Assembly: GCF_900101505.1 (NCBI RefSeq)
Contig: NZ_FMZI01000006.1
Location: forward strand, 124,001-188,000
Direction of reading: 5' to 3'
Length of the DNA: 64,000 nucleotides
Origin: Antarctobacter albus
GTDB taxonomy: Bacteria; Pseudomonadota; Alphaproteobacteria; Rhodobacterales; Rhodobacteraceae
Of the stretch, positions 43,645 to 56,069 are shown in pieces (the first letter of the stretch is position 1; every line of letters starts with the position of its first letter). The notes under the pieces were generated by a model. That model was not told the DNA's origin. It searched no databases and was given only the letters and a program-made list of their open reading frames with translations. Made by a program: the position numbers and the translations under genes.

Positions 43645-44238
43645 ATGACCGACCTGATCGCAAAGACCGGCATGGACAAGCGTCTTGCGGAGATCGTGCA
43701 GCCCGTGATCGAGGACATGGGATTCGACCTGGTCCGCATCCGCCTGATGGGCGGACAGGTGCCGACGCTGCAGATCATGGCCGAACGCCCCCAGGGCGGG
43801 ATCGAGGTGGATGAATGCGCCGAGATCTCGACCGCCGTCAGCGCCGTGCTGGACGTCGAGGACCCGATCATCGACACCTACACGCTGGAGGTGTCCAGCC
43901 CCGGCATCGACCGCCCGCTGACCCGGCTCAAGGATTTCGATACCTACGAGGGGTACGAAGCCCGGCTTGAGACCTCGGAGATGATCGAGGGCCGCAAGCG
44001 ATTCCGCGGCGTGCTGGCCGGGGTCGAGGACGGCGAGGTCCTGATCAACCTGGACGAGGGCACCATCGGGCTGCAGTTCGACTGGCTGACCGACGCCAAG
44101 CTGGTGATGACGGACGAACTGATCCGCCTCATGCTGAAGGCCCGCAAGAAAGCGGATGCCCAGGGCGCGGGCGATACACTGGACGAGACCAAGTTTGACG
44201 AGATCGAGACCGAACAGTCTCGGGACGAGGAGCAATAA
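43645..44238 (+). CDS. rimP: Ribosome maturation factor RimP
   Basis: A 197-aa protein needed for late 30S assembly. The N-terminal domain has [21 protein letters not shown] and [21 protein letters not shown], then the conserved [20 protein letters not shown] and the C-terminal SH3-like domain. The acidic tail ([12 protein letters not shown]) is longer than in E. coli, as in related bacteria. It is followed two bases later by nusA, in the conserved rimP-nusA-ylxR-infB order. Confidence 0.95.
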   Translation: MTDLIAKTGMDKRLAEIVQPVIEDMGFDLVRIRLMGGQVPTLQIMAERPQGGIEVDECAEISTAVSAVLDVEDPIIDTYTLEVSSPGIDRPLTRLKDFDTYEGYEARLETSEMIEGRKRFRGVLAGVEDGEVLINLDEGTIGLQFDWLTDAKLVMTDELIRLMLKARKKADAQGAGDTLDETKFDEIETEQSRDEEQ

Positions 44239-44240
44239 CA

Positions 44241-45875
44241 ATGGCAATCACCTCTGCAAACCAGCTGGAACTCCTGCAGACCGCCGAGGCGGTGGCGCGC
44301 GAAAAGATGATCGACCCCGGTCTGGTCGTCGAAGCGATGGAAGAAAGCCTCGCCCGCGCGGCCAAGTCCCGTTACGGCGCCGAGATGGACATCCGCGTGT
44401 CGATCGACCGCCGCACCGGCAAGGCGACCTTTACCCGCGTCCGCACCGTCGTCGAGGACGAGGAGCTGGAGAACTACCAGGCAGAGTTGACCGTCGAGCA
44501 GGCCAAGCAGTACATGGCCGACCCGCAGGTGGGTGACGTCTATTCCGAAGAGGTGCCGCCGGTGGAACTGGGCCGGATCGCGGCGCAGTCGGCCAAGCAG
44601 GTGATCCTGCAGAAGGTCCGCGAAGCAGAGCGCGACCGCCAGTACGACGAATTCAAGGACCGCGCCGGCACCATCATCAACGGTGTCGTCAAGCGCGAGG
44701 AATACGGCAACGTCATCGTCGACGTGGGCCGTGGCGAGGCGATCCTGCGCCGGAACGAAAAGATCGGCCGCGAAAGCTATCGCCCCGGCGACCGCATCCG
44801 CTGCTACATCAAGGACGTGCGCCGCGAGACGCGCGGGCCGCAGATCTTCCTCAGCCGCACCGACCCGCAGTTCATGGCCGAGCTGTTCAAGATGGAAGTG
44901 CCGGAAATCTACGACGGCATCATCGAGATCAAGGCCGTCGCCCGCGATCCCGGCTCGCGCGCCAAGATCGCCGTGATTTCCTATGACAGCGGCATCGACC
45001 CGGTCGGCGCCTGCGTCGGCATGCGCGGCAGCCGCGTGCAGGCCGTCGTGAACGAGCTTCAGGGCGAAAAGATCGACATCATCCCGTGGAACGAGGACGT
45101 GCCGACCTTCCTCGTCAACGCGTTGCAGCCCGCCGAGGTGTCCAAGGTGGTCCTCGACGAAGAGGCCGAGCGCATCGAGGTCGTGGTGCCGGACGAGCAG
45201 CTGTCGCTTGCGATCGGCCGTCGCGGTCAGAACGTGCGTCTTGCCTCGCAGCTGACCGCGCTCGACATCGACATCATGACCGAAGAGGAAGAATCGAAGC
45301 GCCGCCAGGCCGAGTTCGAGGAACGCACCAAGCTGTTCATGGACACGCTGGACCTGGACGAGTTCTTTGCCCAGCTTCTGGTCTCCGAAGGGTTCACCAA
45401 CCTCGAAGAGGTGGCCTATGTCGAGATCGACGAGCTGCTGGTGATCGACGGCGTCGACGAGGACACCGCCAACGAGTTGCAGGCCCGTGCCCGCGACGTG
45501 CTGGAAGAGCAGGCCCGCAAGGCGCTGGAACACGCCCGCGAACTGGGTGTGGACGACAGCCTCGTGAATTTCGAGGGGCTGACCCCGCAGATGGTCGAGG
45601 CCCTGGCCGAAGACGGCATCAAGACGCTGGAAGACTTCGCCACCTGCGCCGACTGGGAACTGGCCGGCGGCTGGACCACTGTCGACGGGCAGCGCGTCAA
45701 GGACGACGGGCTGCTGGAGAAATTCGAGGTCGATCTCGAAGAGGCGCAGAACATGGTCATGACCGCGCGCGTCCTTCTGGGCTGGGTCGATCCGACCGAG
45801 CTGGAAGCCGCGGCCGAGGAAGGTGACGAAGACCTGGCCGACGACGACGGCGAAACCGAAGAGCAGGAGGCGTAA
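44241..45875 (+). CDS. nusA: Transcription termination/antitermination factor NusA
   Basis: A 544-aa RNA polymerase-binding factor. Order: N-terminal polymerase-binding domain (1-130), S1 domain ([27 protein letters not shown]), KH1/KH2 ([51 protein letters not shown]), and C-terminal helix-hairpin-helix/acidic repeats (residues ~360-520) that bind the alpha subunit or N-type factors. It ends in a very acidic tail. It may act on the hairpin in its own operon leader. Confidence 0.96.
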   Translation: MAITSANQLELLQTAEAVAREKMIDPGLVVEAMEESLARAAKSRYGAEMDIRVSIDRRTGKATFTRVRTVVEDEELENYQAELTVEQAKQYMADPQVGDVYSEEVPPVELGRIAAQSAKQVILQKVREAERDRQYDEFKDRAGTIINGVVKREEYGNVIVDVGRGEAILRRNEKIGRESYRPGDRIRCYIKDVRRETRGPQIFLSRTDPQFMAELFKMEVPEIYDGIIEIKAVARDPGSRAKIAVISYDSGIDPVGACVGMRGSRVQAVVNELQGEKIDIIPWNEDVPTFLVNALQPAEVSKVVLDEEAERIEVVVPDEQLSLAIGRRGQNVRLASQLTALDIDIMTEEEESKRRQAEFEERTKLFMDTLDLDEFFAQLLVSEGFTNLEEVAYVEIDELLVIDGVDEDTANELQARARDVLEEQARKALEHARELGVDDSLVNFEGLTPQMVEALAEDGIKTLEDFATCADWELAGGWTTVDGQRVKDDGLLEKFEVDLEEAQNMVMTARVLLGWVDPTELEAAAEEGDEDLADDDGETEEQEA

Positions 45876-45882
45876 AGCCGGC

Positions 45883-46515
45883 ATGACCAGGGGCGGACGG
45901 GCCAAGACCCACGACGACGGACCTGAGCGGAAGTGCATCGCCACCGGCGATGTGCAGCCCCGCGACGGGCTGATCCGGTTCGTCCTGGGCCCGGACGGAC
46001 GGATCGTGCCGGATCTGGCTGGTAAATTGCCGGGACGCGGCCTATATGTATCGGCCAACCGGGCGGCGATCGACAAGGCAGCCGCAAAGGGGCTTTTCTC
46101 ACGGGCGATGAAACAGCCGGTGAAACTCCCCGACGGGCTGTCCGATCTGATCGAACAGATGCTGGCGAAGCGGGTCATCGACCTGATCTCGCTGGCGCGG
46201 AAGTCGGGACAGGCCATCTCGGGCTACGAGAAGGTCAAGTCCTGGTTGCAGATGGAAGAGGCCTCGGTGCTGATCCAGGCGGAGGACGGCTCGGGTCGGG
46301 GCAAGTCGAAACTCTCGACGCCGTATGGCGGTGATTATATCGGCTGGCTCACGGCAGACGAACTGGGCATGGCCTTTGGCCGACAAACTGTGATACATGC
46401 CGCGCTTGGCTCTGGCGGACTCGTGCCGCGTATTGTAGAGGAAGCCCAGCGCTTGAAGGGTGTACGCGTCACGTCAGACGCGGATCGCGGTGGCAGGGGC
46501 CACCGGAAAGGATGA
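45883..46515 (+). CDS. RNA-binding protein: YlxR (DUF448) fused to an L7Ae-like domain
   Basis: A 210-aa protein. The N-terminal ~80 residues are a YlxR/DUF448 domain (ERKCIATGDVQPRDGLIRFV, LPGRGLYVSAN). The C-terminal part reads as an L7Ae/L30e-type RNA-binding domain (MLAKRVIDLISLARKSGQAISGYEKV). Single-domain YlxR is usual in Firmicutes, while the fused form is typical of alphaproteobacteria. The start at 45883 is the usual one, with GGAGG about 12 bases upstream. It lies between nusA and infB as expected. Confidence 0.88.
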   Translation: MTRGGRAKTHDDGPERKCIATGDVQPRDGLIRFVLGPDGRIVPDLAGKLPGRGLYVSANRAAIDKAAAKGLFSRAMKQPVKLPDGLSDLIEQMLAKRVIDLISLARKSGQAISGYEKVKSWLQMEEASVLIQAEDGSGRGKSKLSTPYGGDYIGWLTADELGMAFGRQTVIHAALGSGGLVPRIVEEAQRLKGVRVTSDADRGGRGHRKG

Positions 46516-46524
46516 AGAAGCTTT

Positions 46525-49023
46525 ATGAGCGATAACGACGGCAAAAAGACATTGGGCGTGCGTGGCGGCGGAGCCCGTTCGGGCAGTGTGAAGCAGAGCT
46601 TCAGCCACGGACGCACAAAGAACGTCGTGGTGGAGACCAAGCGTAAGCGGGTCGTCGTCCCGAAGCCCGGCGCCGGTAGCGGTGCGGGTGGCGGCAAGGG
46701 CGGCCAGGTTGGCGGATCGGGCGGCAAGCGCCCGGCCGGCATCTCGGATGCCGAGATGGAGCGCCGCCTGAAGGCGCTGCAAGCCGCCAAGGCACGCGAG
46801 GCAGAGGAAACCGCCAAGCGCGAGGCCGAGGAAAAGGCCCGCGCCGAAGAGCGTGAGCGCCTCCGCGCCGAAAAGGAACAGAAAGAGCGCGAGCAGCGCG
46901 AAGCCGAGGAAGCGCTGAAGCGCAAGGCCGAGGAAGAAGAGCGCAAGAAGCGCGAGGCAGAGGACGCGGCCAAGGCCGCCGCCGCTGCCGCCGCCCAGCC
47001 TGCGCCCAAGGCCGACGACCAGGCCCGCGCCAAGCCCAAGAAGGAAGAGGCCCCGCGCCGCACCCCCGACCGCGACGACCAGAAGAGCGGTCGCGGCGGA
47101 CGTGGCCGTGGCGACGGCGGACGCCGTTCCGGCAAGCTGACCCTGAACCAGGCCCTCTCCGGCGGCGAAGGCGGCCGGCAGAAATCCCTGGCCGCGATGA
47201 AGCGGAAGCAGGAGCGCGCACGCCAGAAGGCGATGGGCGGCCAGCAGTCCCGCGAGAAGGTGACGCGCGACGTCAAGCTGCCCGAGGCGATCACGGTGGC
47301 CGAACTGGCCAACCGCATGGCCGAACGCGTGGGCGACGTCGTCAAGGCGCTGATGAACAACGGCATCATGGCGACTCAGAACCAGTCGATCGACGCCGAT
47401 ACCGCGGAACTGATCATCGAGGAATTCGGCCACCGCGTGCAGCGGGTGTCCGATGCCGATGTCGAGGACGTCATCAAGGAGGTCGAGGACAAGGCCGAAG
47501 ACCTGCAGCCGCGCCCCCCGGTCATCACGATCATGGGTCACGTCGACCACGGCAAGACTTCGCTTCTGGACGCGATCCGCGATGCCAAGGTGACAGCCGG
47601 CGAAGCGGGCGGGATCACGCAGCACATCGGCGCCTACCAGGTGAAGACCGAGAGCGGCGCGGTGCTGAGCTTCCTCGACACGCCGGGCCACGCGGCCTTT
47701 ACCTCGATGCGTTCGCGCGGGGCCCAGGTGACGGATATCGTCGTCCTGGTGGTTGCCGCCGACGACGCGGTGATGCCGCAGACCGTCGAGGCCATCAACC
47801 ATGCCAAGGCGGCGAAGGTTCCGATGATCGTGGCGATCAACAAGATCGACAAGCCGTCGGCCAACCCGACCAAGGTGCGCACCGACCTGCTGCAGCACGA
47901 GGTGATCGTCGAGGAACTGTCCGGTGACGTTCAGGACGTCGAGGTCTCGGCCCATACCGGCCAGGGCCTGGATGAACTGCTGGAAGCCATCGCGCTGCAG
48001 GCCGAGATCCTGGAACTGAAGGCGAACCCGAACCGGGCCGCCGAAGGCGCCGTGATCGAGGCTCAGCTGGACGTGGGCCGTGGCCCCGTGGCCACCGTGC
48101 TGGTTCAGCGCGGCACCCTGCGCCAGGGCGACGTCTTTGTCGTCGGCGAGCAGTACGGCAAGGTCCGCGCGCTGATCAACGACAAGGGCGAGCGCGTCAA
48201 GGAAGCTGGCCCCTCGGTGCCTGTCGAGGTGCTGGGCCTGAACGGCACACCCGAGGCCGGCGACGTTCTGAACGTCACCGAGACCGAGGCGCAGGCGCGT
48301 GAAATCGCCGAGTACCGTGCCAACCTGGCCAAGGAAAAGCGGGCCGCGGCCGGTGCAGCCACCACGCTGGACCAGCTGCTGCAGAAGGCCAAGGAAGACG
48401 AGAACGTCAGCGAGCTGCCGGTCATCGTCAAGGCCGACGTGCAAGGTTCGTCCGAGGCCATCGTGCAGGCGCTGGAGAAGGTCGGCAACGACGAGGTCCG
48501 CGTGCGGGTCATCCACTATGGCGTGGGTGCCATCACGGAGACCGACGTTGGCCTTGCAGAGGCGTCCGGCTGTCCGGTGATCGGCTTCAACGTGCGGGCC
48601 AATGCACCCGCGCGGAACGCCGCCAACCAGAAGGGCGTCGAGATCCGCTACTACTCGGTGATCTACGACCTCGTGGACGACGTGAAGGCGGCGGCCTCGG
48701 GCCTGCTGTCGAACGAGATCCGCGAGAACTTCATCGGTTACGCGCAGATCAAGGAGGTCTTCAAGGTCTCGAACGTGGGCAAGGTGGCTGGCTGCCTGGT
48801 CACCGAGGGCGTTGCCCGCCGGTCCGCCGGTGTACGCCTGCTGCGCGACGACGTGGTGATCCACGAAGGCACGCTGAAGACGCTCAAGCGCTTCAAGGAC
48901 GAGGTTGCCGAAGTGCAGTCCGGCCAGGAATGCGGCATGGCCTTCGAGAACTACGACGACATCCGTCCCGGCGACGTGATCGAGATCTTCGAACGCCAGG
49001 AGATCGAACGGTCGCTGGACTGA
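46525..49023 (+). CDS. infB: Translation initiation factor IF-2
   Basis: An 832-aa GTPase that brings fMet-tRNA to the 30S subunit. The N-terminal ~250 residues are a highly charged coiled coil of Glu-Arg-Lys-Ala and then an RGG-rich stretch. The G domain has G1 GHVDHGKTS (about 337), G3 DTPGHAAF and G4 NKIDKP. Domains II-IV follow, with the C2 domain carrying [20 protein letters not shown]. It ends with a strong terminator 31 bases downstream. Confidence 0.97.
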   Translation: MSDNDGKKTLGVRGGGARSGSVKQSFSHGRTKNVVVETKRKRVVVPKPGAGSGAGGGKGGQVGGSGGKRPAGISDAEMERRLKALQAAKAREAEETAKREAEEKARAEERERLRAEKEQKEREQREAEEALKRKAEEEERKKREAEDAAKAAAAAAAQPAPKADDQARAKPKKEEAPRRTPDRDDQKSGRGGRGRGDGGRRSGKLTLNQALSGGEGGRQKSLAAMKRKQERARQKAMGGQQSREKVTRDVKLPEAITVAELANRMAERVGDVVKALMNNGIMATQNQSIDADTAELIIEEFGHRVQRVSDADVEDVIKEVEDKAEDLQPRPPVITIMGHVDHGKTSLLDAIRDAKVTAGEAGGITQHIGAYQVKTESGAVLSFLDTPGHAAFTSMRSRGAQVTDIVVLVVAADDAVMPQTVEAINHAKAAKVPMIVAINKIDKPSANPTKVRTDLLQHEVIVEELSGDVQDVEVSAHTGQGLDELLEAIALQAEILELKANPNRAAEGAVIEAQLDVGRGPVATVLVQRGTLRQGDVFVVGEQYGKVRALINDKGERVKEAGPSVPVEVLGLNGTPEAGDVLNVTETEAQAREIAEYRANLAKEKRAAAGAATTLDQLLQKAKEDENVSELPVIVKADVQGSSEAIVQALEKVGNDEVRVRVIHYGVGAITETDVGLAEASGCPVIGFNVRANAPARNAANQKGVEIRYYSVIYDLVDDVKAAASGLLSNEIRENFIGYAQIKEVFKVSNVGKVAGCLVTEGVARRSAGVRLLRDDVVIHEGTLKTLKRFKDEVAEVQSGQECGMAFENYDDIRPGDVIEIFERQEIERSLD

Positions 49024-49053
49024 TCCGGTCGACAAGGTCAATCGAGAGACACG

Positions 49054-49081
49054 AAAAGACCCCCGAATCGGGGGTCTTTTT
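49054..49081 (+). terminator. Rho-independent terminator after infB
   Basis: A perfect 12-bp stem AAAAGACCCCCG/CGGGGGTCTTTT with loop AAT, ending in TTTTT. This closes the rimP-nusA-ylxR-infB operon. Confidence 0.93.
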
Positions 49082-49136
49082 CATTTCAACTGGACGAAAA
49101 CCGGGGCGGGGTTTCGGTCTGGCCCCGGTGGCAATG

Positions 49137-49259
49137 TCAGGCGGGGCGGCCGATAAAGATGCGCTGGCCGACACGGACCGAGATCCGCCCGTCGGGAAAG
49201 GTCTTTTCCAGCAGACCCTGCACCGACACACAACTGCCGATAACGATTGTCTTGAGCAT
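49137..49259 (-). CDS. Small 40-aa conserved-type protein
   Basis: A short frame starting MLKTIVIGSCVSVQG and ending FIGRPA. GGAGGAG is six bases before the ATG, one of the best ribosome binding sites in the window. The sequence alternates hydrophobic and polar residues like three short strands with a V-x-V-G turn (GRISVRVGQRIFIG). I do not recognise a named family. A 15-bp inverted repeat lies 21 bases upstream of the start. It is isolated between the infB terminator and mutT, and no function can be given. Confidence 0.65.
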   Translation of the reverse strand: MLKTIVIGSCVSVQGLLEKTFPDGRISVRVGQRIFIGRPA

Positions 49260-49279
49260 GACACTCCTCCGGTTGTCAC

Positions 49280-49294
49280 AATTTTGCCAAAATT
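49280..49294. promoter_or_regulatory. 15-bp inverted repeat upstream of the 40-aa protein gene
   Basis: AATTTTG-C-CAAAATT, a perfect AT-rich inverted repeat 21 bases before the small gene's start. It stands out in a genome of this GC and could be an operator. Confidence 0.45.
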
Positions 49295-49437
49295 ACACCG
49301 GGAGCGTTAACAATACCATAAGCCCTTGGTCTATCTTCCACGAGGGAGCGCCCAAATTACCGGCAAGTGCGCTGAAAGCACAGGCAAAGAGCCGATACCC
49401 GTCCCGCAAAGCCGGATAACAGGTCAGCAGGGCTTGC

Positions 49438-49836
49438 CTATAGCCAGTCCCGAAGAATCGGGATCAGGGGCACATCGGCCGGCGGCATCGGGTAATCGCG
49501 CAGCTCTTGCTTGCGCACCCATTTCAGGGCCTGCCCCTCTTTCGACTGCGGAATCCCGCCCCACTTGCGGCAGGCAAAGAGCGGCATCAGCAGGTGGAAA
49601 TCGTCATAACCATGCGAGGCGAAGGTCAGCGGCGCCAGGCAGCTCGACCAGGTCTCGATCCCCAGTTCCTCGTGCAATTCGCGAATCAGCGCCGCCTCGG
49701 GTGTCTCTCCCGGTTCGACCTTGCCGCCCGGAAATTCCCAGAGGCCCGCCATGCTCTTGCCCTCGGGACGCTGGGCCAGCAGGACGCGGCCATCGGCGTC
49801 GATCAGGGCAACGGCGGAGACGAGGATGATCTTCAT
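49438..49836 (-). CDS. mutT: 8-oxo-dGTP diphosphatase, MutT-type Nudix
   Basis: A 132-aa Nudix hydrolase that cleans 8-oxo-dGTP from the nucleotide pool. The Nudix box GGKVEPGETPEAALIRELHEELGI is complete, and LLAQRPEGKSMAGLWEFPGGK is typical of MutT. The start at 49836 (MKIILVSAVALID) matches the family; the longer frame runs into the repeat element upstream. Its product may also act on other oxidised nucleotides. Confidence 0.9.
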   Translation of the reverse strand: MKIILVSAVALIDADGRVLLAQRPEGKSMAGLWEFPGGKVEPGETPEAALIRELHEELGIETWSSCLAPLTFASHGYDDFHLLMPLFACRKWGGIPQSKEGQALKWVRKQELRDYPMPPADVPLIPILRDWL

Positions 49837-49869
49837 GGCGGGTCCTGCACAGGCTGGAGAAGGCGGGAG

Positions 49870-49922
49870 CGAGGGGCCAGCCCCTCGCGCTCCCCGGAGG
49901 TATTTTAAGCCCAAAGAAACCT
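49870..49922 (+). repeat. Dispersed GC-rich hairpin element with GTATTT core, copy 2
   Basis: GCGAGGGGC/GCCCCTCGC hairpin (49869-49888), then CTCCCCGGAG, GTATTT (49899-49904) and CCCAAAGAAAC. Parts and order match the element at 791-843. It is placed between the ends of argJ transcription and the mutT start. Confidence 0.55.
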
Positions 49923-49940
49923 AGGGCCGTGACGGAAAGG

Positions 49941-51158
49941 TCAGGACCGGTAATCCGCGTTGATCTGGATGTAACCGTGGGTCAGGTCGCAGGTCCAGAC
50001 GGTCGCCTGCCCTGCGCCAAGTCCGATATCGACGTTGATGTCGATGTCCTGCCCCTTGAAATAGGTCGCGCCATCCTCTTCGCGATAGCTTTCAGCGACC
50101 CAGCCTTCGCTGGCGACAAGGGTCTCGCCGAAGCGGATCGACAGCTTGTCGCGGTCGGCGGCGGCGCCGCTTTTGCCCACGGCCATGACGATGCGGCCCC
50201 AGTTCGGGTCCTCACCGGCGAGCGCGGTCTTGACCAGCGGCGAATTCGCGATGGCCAGCGCATGGGTGCGGGCATCGGCGTCAGAGGCCGCACCGGAGAC
50301 ATGCACGGTGACGAATTTCGTCGCCCCCTCGCCGTCGCGGACCACCTGGTGGGCCAGGTTCAGCATCACGTTGTAGAGCGCCTGGGTGAAGTCGGCATTC
50401 CAGGTCACGTCCACACCCGACGCACCGGTCGCCGCCATCAGCAGCGTGTCCGAGGTCGAGGTGTCGCTGTCCACGGTGATGTTGTTGAAGGTCTTGGCGT
50501 TGAGTTCCGACACCAGCGCCTGCAGCTCGGCGCGCGGGATACGCGCGTCGGTGAAGATGTAGACCAGCATCGTCGCCATGTCGGGCGCGATCATGCCCGA
50601 CCCCTTGGCGATGCCGGCGATGCGCACCGGTTTGCCATCGACGTCGATTTCCGCCGTCGCCGCCTTGGGGAAGGTGTCGGTGGTCATGATGGCGCGGGCG
50701 GCCTCGGCCATGCCGTCGGGCGACAGGGCGCCGTGCAGCTCGTCGAGCTTGGCGGTGATGCGGTCATGCGGCAGGCGCTCGCCGATCACCCCGGTCGAGG
50801 AGGTGAAGACGCGGGACACGGGCAGGCCTGTCTGCGCCGCCACGGCCTGACAGATGGCCGCGACAGAGCCCTCACCGGCCTTGCCGGTGAAGGCGTTGGA
50901 ATTGCCCGAGTTGACGATGATGGCGGCGCCTTCGGCGCTGTCCGTGCCGATCTTGGACTGGCAGTCCAGCACGTTGGCCGAGCGCGTGGCCGACCGGGTA
51001 AAGACCCCGGCCACCACACTGCCCGGGTCGAGCAGCGCCAGCATCACGTCGGGGCGGCCCTTGTAGCGCACCCCGGCCTCGGCGATGGCGAACCTTGCGC
51101 CCCCGATGACCGGGAGCGCGGGAAAGTCTGCGGGGGCAAGCGGAGACCGGGGAGGCAT
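49941..51158 (-). CDS. argJ: Bifunctional ornithine acetyltransferase/N-acetylglutamate synthase
   Basis: A 405-aa enzyme of arginine synthesis that recycles the acetyl group from N-acetylornithine to glutamate. The precursor cuts itself before the threonine in KGSGMIAPDMATML (T196), which becomes the nucleophile. FTRSATRSANVLDCQSK, IIVNSGNSNAFTGK and the C-terminal TCDLTHGYIQINADYRS are family blocks. It starts seven bases from the end of the upstream parvulin gene on the same strand. Confidence 0.95.
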   Translation of the reverse strand: MPPRSPLAPADFPALPVIGGARFAIAEAGVRYKGRPDVMLALLDPGSVVAGVFTRSATRSANVLDCQSKIGTDSAEGAAIIVNSGNSNAFTGKAGEGSVAAICQAVAAQTGLPVSRVFTSSTGVIGERLPHDRITAKLDELHGALSPDGMAEAARAIMTTDTFPKAATAEIDVDGKPVRIAGIAKGSGMIAPDMATMLVYIFTDARIPRAELQALVSELNAKTFNNITVDSDTSTSDTLLMAATGASGVDVTWNADFTQALYNVMLNLAHQVVRDGEGATKFVTVHVSGAASDADARTHALAIANSPLVKTALAGEDPNWGRIVMAVGKSGAAADRDKLSIRFGETLVASEGWVAESYREEDGATYFKGQDIDINVDIGLGAGQATVWTCDLTHGYIQINADYRS

Positions 51159-51164
51159 GTGCTC

Positions 51165-52037
51165 TTACTCCGCCAGCAGGCCGAGGTTGTTCAGGATCGA
51201 CGTGTCGATTTCGGTGAAATCGAGCCGCGTCACCTCACCTGCCTCGGCCTGTTCCGCGATATAGGCCTGGACAGCGTCCTGCTTGAGCTTCTGCTCGATC
51301 GCGGGGCGGACCTGTTCCAGCGGCGGGGCATCCATCGTCCGGGTCTCGTTCAGGGTGATGACGTGCCAGCCATAGCGCGTCTGCACCGGGGCGGAGACGG
51401 CGCCCGGTTCCATCGCGGCGACCGCGTCTTCGAAGGCCTTGAGCATACGGCCCTTGCCGAACCAGCCCAGAGAACCGCCGTTGGGGCCGGTCGGACCGGT
51501 GGAATTGGCGCGTGCCAGTTCCGCGAAATCGGCGCCATCGGCCAGTTCCTGGATCAGTTCCTTGGCCTTTTCCTCGGTCTCGACCAGGATGTGCGAGGCG
51601 TTGTATTCGACTCCAAGGTCGGCATCGACATAGTCGGCCTTGTAGGCGGCCTCGACGGCCTCTTCGGTCACGGCACCGTCGGCCACGGCCTGCATCGCCT
51701 CGGCGGCCAGAAGTTCACGCTTTTCATTGTCCAGCGCCAGCTGGACACGGTGGGTTTCCTCGCCCTTGTCGGACTGTGCCAGCGTCTCGTACTGGATCAG
51801 CCGTTCCAGCAGCCCTTGCCAGAGATCGTCGGTTGGCGCCTGCTGGAACCGTTCCGGCAGCGAGGCGCGCGCCATCAGCATGTGGCCAAAGGTGATGTCC
51901 GTGCCATTGACGGTGGCGACAACGGTGTCGATCGTGATCTCGGCCGGCTTGTCGGCGTCGGCGTCCTGCGCCAGGGCCGGCAAAGCCAGGGTCAGCGCGA
52001 CCGCCGCAGCCGAGAGTTTCATGAGGGTTTTCGACAT
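51165..52037 (-). CDS. Periplasmic parvulin-type peptidyl-prolyl isomerase
   Basis: A 290-aa secreted folding factor. The signal peptide is MSKTLMKLSAAAVALTLALP to ALAQ. An N-terminal chaperone helix region (about 25-125) leads into a parvulin/rotamase domain (YNASHILVETEEKAKELIQEL, GSLGWFGKGRMLKAFEDAV, TRYGWHVITLNETR; about 135-235). It resembles SurA/PrsA relatives. The start at 52037 has AGAGGAAGAA upstream; a longer frame adds 16 non-signal residues. It is divergent from secA, a placement that fits a role in folding exported proteins. Confidence 0.9.
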   Translation of the reverse strand: MSKTLMKLSAAAVALTLALPALAQDADADKPAEITIDTVVATVNGTDITFGHMLMARASLPERFQQAPTDDLWQGLLERLIQYETLAQSDKGEETHRVQLALDNEKRELLAAEAMQAVADGAVTEEAVEAAYKADYVDADLGVEYNASHILVETEEKAKELIQELADGADFAELARANSTGPTGPNGGSLGWFGKGRMLKAFEDAVAAMEPGAVSAPVQTRYGWHVITLNETRTMDAPPLEQVRPAIEQKLKQDAVQAYIAEQAEAGEVTRLDFTEIDTSILNNLGLLAE

Positions 52038-52078
52038 CGGTTCTTCCTCTTGATTCGGTGCCGCGTCCCTGGGCGGCG

Positions 52079-52107
52079 TTGACACTCTACAGCCGTCCCC
52101 TTACATG
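52079..52107 (+). promoter_or_regulatory. Candidate secA promoter
   Basis: TTGACA (52079-52084), 17 bases, TACATG (52102-52107). The -35 is perfect, the -10 weak. It lies about 105 bases before secA. Confidence 0.4.
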
Positions 52108-52212
52108 CCCGAAAGGCTCTGCGAGGCCGGTCTTTTCGTTCCGTCATATGGCTCATGTGCGAGGCGGGCAAGCAGATGCCGCACTTGACGCTGGAAACAG
52201 GTACATCAGACC

Positions 52213-54945
<2,733 letters not shown>

Positions 54946-54953
54946 CCCCGCGC

Positions 54954-54974
54954 GGCGGCCCCAGGCGGGCCGCC
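54954..54974 (+). terminator. Hairpin after secA
   Basis: An 8-bp stem GGCGGCCC/GGGCCGCC with a 5-base loop, nine bases after the secA stop; no T-run. Confidence 0.4.
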
Positions 54975-55073
54975 CGCCCGATTAAGGCCCCAATGACTCC
55001 GCCTGCGTGCCCTATGCGCGCCATGTTTACCTTTCATCCTGCAAGATGAGAACAAAGGACAGGAGTCTTCATC

Positions 55074-56048
55074 ATGGCCCGGCTTACCAGCTATCTCCTC
55101 GGCGGCGCGACGCTGGTTTGCGCGCTAGGGACCGGTTACGTGATGCAATACGGCTTTGCCCTGCCCCAGCAGGGCGGCAAGGCACCTGAACCCAGGCTGG
55201 AAATTTCCGAGATCAAACAGACCTCGTCAGCCGTTGTCCTGCCGATGATCCCCGTCGACCGCCCGCCCGAGGCACAGCTGCCGGAGGCCCCCGTGGTGGT
55301 CAAGGCCGCCGCAGAGGTCGACCTGCCCCAGGCCGACCTGCCCGAGGCGCCCGCCGAAACCGGGTTTTCCTGCGACATGACAATGACCGCGACGCCAACG
55401 GCAGGTGCGCTTGTCGACGTGGAACTGATTGCCCCCTGCCGCGCCAGCGAACGGGTGACGATCCACCACCAGGGCATGATGTTCACCGAGGTGATCCAGC
55501 CGGACGGCTCGCTCTCCGTCACGGTCCCCGCACTTGCCGAACAGGCCGTCTTCATCGCCAGCTTTGCCAGCGGCGAAGGCACGCTGGCCAGCACGGATGT
55601 CAGCTCGCTGCCATTCTATGACCGCGTCGTCGTGCAGTGGAAGGGCGAGGCCGGGCTGCAACTGCATGCCCGCGAATTCGATGCGGGCTATTTCACCGAT
55701 GGCCACATCTGGGCCGCCCATGCCGGCAACCTGACCGCCGCTGCCAAGGGCGAAGGTGGGTTCCTGACCCGCATGGGCCGCGCCGACACGCCCGAGGCGC
55801 TGGCCGCCGAGGTCTATTCCTTTCCCGCCGGCACCGCCAAGCGCGGCGGTGAGATCCTGCTGTCGGTCGAGGCCGAAGTGACGGCAGGCAACTGCGAAAC
55901 CCAGGTCGAGGCACAGACGCTGGAAATCCGTGACGGCGGCGATCTGCGCACCCGCGACCTGACGCTGCAGATGCCCTCTTGCGAGGTTCTGGGCGACTTT
56001 CTGGTGTTGAAAAACCTTGTCGAAGACATGACTATCGCCGCCAGATGA
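55074..56048 (+). CDS. Conserved exported/membrane-anchored protein next to secA
   Basis: A 324-aa protein with an N-terminal anchor (SYLLGGATLVCALGTGYVMQYGF), a Pro/Glu-rich spacer (residues ~35-95), and a beta-rich periplasmic domain with four cysteines (SCDMTMTATP, LIAPCRASERVTIHHQGM, GNCETQVEAQTLEIRD, QMPSCEVLGDFLVLKNLV). I recall it being labelled translocase by neighbourhood in related genomes, but nothing in the sequence supports that activity. It is followed 21 bases later by a PBP-OmpA fusion gene. Confidence 0.75.
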   Translation: MARLTSYLLGGATLVCALGTGYVMQYGFALPQQGGKAPEPRLEISEIKQTSSAVVLPMIPVDRPPEAQLPEAPVVVKAAAEVDLPQADLPEAPAETGFSCDMTMTATPTAGALVDVELIAPCRASERVTIHHQGMMFTEVIQPDGSLSVTVPALAEQAVFIASFASGEGTLASTDVSSLPFYDRVVVQWKGEAGLQLHAREFDAGYFTDGHIWAAHAGNLTAAAKGEGGFLTRMGRADTPEALAAEVYSFPAGTAKRGGEILLSVEAEVTAGNCETQVEAQTLEIRDGGDLRTRDLTLQMPSCEVLGDFLVLKNLVEDMTIAAR

Positions 56049-56069
56049 GAGGCGGGTGACGGGGACTTC

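Noticed and set aside
43299-43814. A 171-codon plus-strand frame running into rimP
   Set aside because: It covers the rimP promoter, terminator hairpin and rimP itself in another frame. The product has no recognisable features.
46770-47110. Low-complexity charged segment as a separate gene or repeat
   Set aside because: It is the normal charged N-terminal region of IF-2.
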